A stretch of DNA of 9,000 nt, taken from assembly GCA_019689695.1 (NCBI GenBank), contig JADGHA010000148.1, positions 1-9,000 on the forward strand, in the 5' to 3' direction. This document shows, piece by piece, positions 6,458 through 9,000 of this stretch. Position 1 is the stretch's first letter. Each line of letters starts with the position of its first letter. Position numbers and translations under genes: made by a program. The stretch comes from Micromonosporaceae bacterium (GTDB taxonomy: Bacteria; Actinomycetota; Actinomycetes; Mycobacteriales; Micromonosporaceae). Below the pieces are notes generated by a model. That model was not told where the DNA came from and searched no databases. It saw only the letters and a list, made by a program, of their open reading frames with translations.

Positions 6458-7908
6458 AGATCGCCGTGGTGGGTGGTGGCGTCGCCGGGCTGGCGGCCGC
6501 CCTGCGGCTGCGCGAGCTGGCGCCGGCCGCCGACGTGGTCGTCATCGAGCAGTCCGACCGGGTCGGCGGCAAGTTGCGCACCGGCCAGCTCGCCGGCGTC
6601 GACGGCAGCCCGATCCCGGTCGAGCTGGGCGCGGAGAACTTCCTGATCCGTGATCCGGCGGCCGGCGGGGACAGCGCGCCCGTGCGGGTGGCCCGGCGGC
6701 TCGGGCTCGGCCCGGATCTGGTCCATCCGGCCAGCGGCACCGCCGCGCTCGCCGTCGGCGGCACGCTGCGGCCGATGCCCGGCGGGACCCTGATGGGCGT
6801 ACCGGCACAGCTGGACCTGCCGCAGGACGTGGCGAAGCTGGACGCGGACCGCGACGTCGACGCGGGCCACCCGCTGCTGGCACCCGGGCAGGACGTGGCG
6901 GTCGGCGCGCTGGTCCGGGACCGGCTCGGTGACCAGGTCGTCGACCGCCTGGTGGATCCGCTGCTGGGCGGGGTGTACGCGGGCCGGGCAGACCAGCTCT
7001 CGCTCGCCGCGACCGTGCCCGGCCTGGCCGCCGCGGCCACCACCGAACACACGCTGACTGGCGCCGTGCGCGCAGCGATGGCGGCCAGCGCCGCGCACCG
7101 GCCGCCGCCCGGCGGGCCGGTCTTCGCCACCGTCGCCGGCGGCGTCGAGCGGCTCGTGCGGGCGATGGCGGCCCAGGTCCAGGTGCGCCTCGGCATGCCG
7201 GTGCGGGAGCTGCGCCGGACCGGCCACCGGTGGACCCTGGTGCTCGGGCCGGTACCGCGGCCGGAGACGGTCGAAGCGGACGCGGTCGTCCTCGCCGTGC
7301 CGGCGCGGCCGGCGGCCCGGCTGCTCGCCGCGGCGCACCCCGCGGCCGCGGCCGAGGTCGGGGTCCTCGACTACGCCAGCGTGGCGCTGGTCGCCGTCGC
7401 CCTGCCGGCGACCCGGCTGCCCGAACTGTCCGGGTTCCTGGTGCCGGCGGGGGAGGGCTTCGACGTGAAGGCGGTCACGTTTTTCAGCAGCAAGTGGGCG
7501 CACCTGCGCCGCCCCGACGGCACCGTGCTGGTCCGCGCCTCGCTCGGCCGCTACGGGGACGAGCAGGTGCTCCAGCGCGACGACGACGCCCTGGTCGCGG
7601 CCGTTCTCAGCGAACTGTCCACGCTGCTCGGGCACCCGCTGCCGGATCCGGTGGACAGCCTGGTGCAGCGCTGGGGCGGGGCGCTGCCGCAGTACGCGCC
7701 CGGCCACCTGGACCGGGTGCGGCGCGCCCGGTCCGCACTGCGCGCCGCCGGCTCCGGGTCGCCGCCGCTGGCGCTGGCCGGCGCGGCGTACGACGGGGTC
7801 GGGATCCCGGCCTGCATGCGGTCGGGCGAGACCGCCGCCGAGGAGATCGTCACCGCGCTGAGGGAGAATGGCAGTGAGCGGCACCGGGGAGGTGGATCGG
7901 GTGACTGA
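6454..7908 (+). CDS. cgoX: HemY-type coproporphyrinogen III oxidase (protoporphyrinogen oxidase family)
   Basis: FAD-dependent oxidase of 484 residues. In Gram-positive bacteria this family oxidises coproporphyrinogen III to coproporphyrin III; older annotation calls it protoporphyrinogen oxidase (hemY/hemG). The dinucleotide-binding motif is at the start (VGGGVAGLAAALRL, 6-19), with Glu32 of IEQSDRVGGKLRT as the expected ribose-binding acid. Further family marks are VELGAENFLIR (56-66), DPLLGGVYAGRADQLS (168-183), and the C-terminal FAD-binding YDGVGIPACMRSG (446-458). The GTG start overlaps the hemE stop by 4 bases and has GGGAG 6 bases upstream, so translation is probably coupled. The frame is open far upstream inside hemE but shows no oxidase sequence there. 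The neighbouring chdC supports the coproporphyrin-dependent reading. No transmembrane segment is evident. Confidence 0.93.
   Translation: MKIAVVGGGVAGLAAALRLRELAPAADVVVIEQSDRVGGKLRTGQLAGVDGSPIPVELGAENFLIRDPAAGGDSAPVRVARRLGLGPDLVHPASGTAALAVGGTLRPMPGGTLMGVPAQLDLPQDVAKLDADRDVDAGHPLLAPGQDVAVGALVRDRLGDQVVDRLVDPLLGGVYAGRADQLSLAATVPGLAAAATTEHTLTGAVRAAMAASAAHRPPPGGPVFATVAGGVERLVRAMAAQVQVRLGMPVRELRRTGHRWTLVLGPVPRPETVEADAVVLAVPARPAARLLAAAHPAAAAEVGVLDYASVALVAVALPATRLPELSGFLVPAGEGFDVKAVTFFSSKWAHLRRPDGTVLVRASLGRYGDEQVLQRDDDALVAAVLSELSTLLGHPLPDPVDSLVQRWGGALPQYAPGHLDRVRRARSALRAAGSGSPPLALAGAAYDGVGIPACMRSGETAAEEIVTALRENGSERHRGGGSGD
7888..7892 (+). promoter_or_regulatory. Ribosome binding site selecting the chdC start
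   Basis: GGAGG inside a GGGGAGG run lies 8 bases before GTG 7901. In-frame alternatives are ATG 7868, with AGGGAG only 1 base away, and GTG 7874, with the same AGGGAG 7 bases away. The 7901 start has the better match and gives the usual short N-terminus. Confidence 0.6.
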
Positions 7909-8602
7909 GCAGAGCAATGCGGCACGGTTGCGGGAGCTGAACGCGACCATCCGCTACACGATGTGGTCGGTGTTCCAGGCGGCGCAGCCGCTGCCGGCGC
8001 ACCGCGACGAGTTGGCGTCGGAAGTGGAGACGCTCTTCGAGCAGCTGGCCGGCAAGGACGTCACCGTCCGCGGCACCTACGACGTCTCCGGCCTGCGCGC
8101 CGACGCGGACCTGATGGTCTGGTGGCACGCCGGGTCGAGCGACGCCCTGCAGGAGGCGTACGGGCTGCTGCGCCGCACCGCGCTGGGCCGCCACCTGGTG
8201 CCGGTCTGGTCGCAGCTGGCGCTGCACCGGCCGGCCGAGTTCAACAAGAGCCACGTGCCGGCGTTCCTGGCCGGCGAGCCGGCCCGGGCGTACGTGAGCG
8301 TCTACCCGTTCGTGCGCTCGTACGAGTGGTATCTGCTGCCCGAGGAGGAGCGGCGCGAGCTGCTCGCGGAGCACGGCCGGCTGGCCCGCAGCTACCCGGA
8401 CGTGCGGGCGAACACGGTGGCCTCCTTCGCGCTCGGCGACTACGAGTGGATCCTCGCCTTCGAGGCCGACGAGCTGCACCGCATCGTGGACCTGATGCGG
8501 CACCTGCGCGCCGCGCGGGCCCGGCTGCACGTGCGCAAGGAGGTGCCGTTCTACGCCGGCCGGCGGCGCGGCATCGGCGAGATCATCGCCTCGCTGCCCT
8601 AG
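7901..8602 (+). CDS. chdC: Coproheme decarboxylase (HemQ/ChdC), chlorite dismutase-like fold
   Basis: Last enzyme of the coproporphyrin-dependent heme route; it uses peroxide to decarboxylate two propionates of coproheme, giving heme b. The product is 233 residues. It opens with an ELNATIRYTMWSVF segment (12-25) typical of actinobacterial HemQ, followed by DVTVRGTYDVSGLRADADLM (53-72). With this start, the distal His118 (KSHVPAF), the catalytic Tyr135 (SVYPF) and the proximal heme ligand His158 (AEHGR) fall on the numbers I recall for the Corynebacterium diphtheriae enzyme. The C-terminal block YEWILAFEADELHRIVDLMRHLR matches the family, though its residues continue past 20 and are summarised here only by YEWILAFE (181-188) and DLMRHLR (197-203). 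The GTG start overlaps the cgoX stop by 8 bases; ATG 7868 would add 11 residues. The 3' end overlaps the convergent acetyltransferase gene by 20 bases. Confidence 0.95.
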   Translation: MTEQSNAARLRELNATIRYTMWSVFQAAQPLPAHRDELASEVETLFEQLAGKDVTVRGTYDVSGLRADADLMVWWHAGSSDALQEAYGLLRRTALGRHLVPVWSQLALHRPAEFNKSHVPAFLAGEPARAYVSVYPFVRSYEWYLLPEEERRELLAEHGRLARSYPDVRANTVASFALGDYEWILAFEADELHRIVDLMRHLRAARARLHVRKEVPFYAGRRRGIGEIIASLP

Positions 8603-9000
8603 CCATCGGAATGTGCGGGATGCCGTCCTCCAGGTACTCCGGCCCGGTCGGCACGAACCCGTACCGCCGGTAGAACCCGACCAGGTACGACTGGGCGTTG
8701 AGCGTGCAGGCACGCCCGCCGACCAGGTCCAGCGCCGCCGTCATGAGGCGGCTCGCCAGCCCGTCGCCGCGGGCCGCCTTCGCCACCACGACCCGGCCGA
8801 TCCGGCACTCGTCGCTGTCGGGCCCGGCCGCCAGCAGCCGCAGGTACGCGATCGGCTCGCCGGCCCGTTCCAGCCAGAGGTGCCTGGTGCCGGGGTCGGT
8901 GTCCAGGCCGTCCAGGTCCAGGTAGGCGCACTCCTGCTCCACCACGAACACCTCGGCCCGCAGCCGCAGCAGCGCATAGAGGGTGTACGCGTCCAGCTCG
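8583..9000 (-). CDS. ElaA-type GNAT N-acetyltransferase, partial (start beyond right edge)
   Basis: C-terminal part, 138 residues, of a GNAT-fold acetyltransferase resembling E. coli ElaA; the substrate of that family is not settled. The frame stays open to the last base of the window. The visible N-terminal part reads LYALLRLRAEVFVVEQECAY, the ElaA-like first helix and strand, so the GTG at 8951 is internal and not the start. The acetyl-CoA-binding loop is ARGDGLASRLM, preceded by RIGRVVVA, the conserved strand beta4. The tail has LNAQSYLVGFYRRYGFVPTG and YLEDGIPHIPMAR, both family hallmarks. Roughly 10 to 20 N-terminal residues are probably missing. It converges on chdC with a 20-base overlap of the coding ends, leaving no room for a separate terminator; no link to heme synthesis is evident. 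Confidence 0.9.
   Translation of the reverse strand, partial: ELDAYTLYALLRLRAEVFVVEQECAYLDLDGLDTDPGTRHLWLERAGEPIAYLRLLAAGPDSDECRIGRVVVAKAARGDGLASRLMTAALDLVGGRACTLNAQSYLVGFYRRYGFVPTGPEYLEDGIPHIPMARAARR

Noticed and set aside
6082..7950. Minus-strand open frame of 622 codons opposite cgoX
   Set aside because: It is antisense to a well-supported gene, has no recognised domain, and its composition is biased to Arg, Gly, Gln and Pro.
1..9000. CRISPR arrays, tRNA/rRNA genes, insertion sequences or a defence/biosynthetic island
   Set aside because: I saw no direct repeats with spacers, RNA-gene signatures, transposase motifs or composition shift. The content is housekeeping metabolism throughout.

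Overview
This window is about 74% G+C by eye (GC-rich third codon positions, many GTG starts). It looks like ordinary core chromosome of a high-GC actinomycete. The family assignments, the actinobacterial heme route and the protein wording all fit Streptomyces/Micromonosporaceae-type bacteria; I cannot place it to genus. I see no mobile elements, tRNA/rRNA genes, CRISPR array or phage genes. Nearly every base is in one of eight protein-coding genes.

Left half, minus strand. Reading leftwards from about 5306 come a DUF3000 protein, a ribonuclease D-like DEDDy exonuclease with a C-terminal HRDC region, and a short intergenic hairpin. A promoter/operator region (about 3300-3340) follows, then a two-gene beta-oxidation operon, fadA (thiolase) and fadB (enoyl-CoA hydratase/3-hydroxyacyl-CoA dehydrogenase), whose reading frames overlap by GTGA. 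FadA and FadB together would run the last three steps of each fatty acid beta-oxidation round. A near-perfect G/C homopolymer palindrome lies just past the fadB stop, at the extreme left edge of the window.

Right half, plus strand. Divergent from the DUF3000 gene is a tightly packed heme operon: hemE (uroporphyrinogen decarboxylase), hemY/cgoX (coproporphyrinogen oxidase) and hemQ/chdC (coproheme decarboxylase). The junctions overlap by 4 and 8 bases. These are three of the four enzymes that take uroporphyrinogen III to heme by the coproporphyrin-dependent route of Gram-positive bacteria; ferrochelatase (cpfC/hemH) is not in the window. The heme operon runs tail-to-tail into a minus-strand ElaA-type GNAT acetyltransferase, overlapping it by 20 bases. 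That gene is cut by the right window edge.

No clearly new multi-gene system is present. The points most worth a second look are the G/C homopolymer palindrome at 1-43, the TTACT-N4-AGTAA inverted repeat over the putative fadAB -10 box, and the possibly leaderless divergent starts of hemE and the DUF3000 gene.
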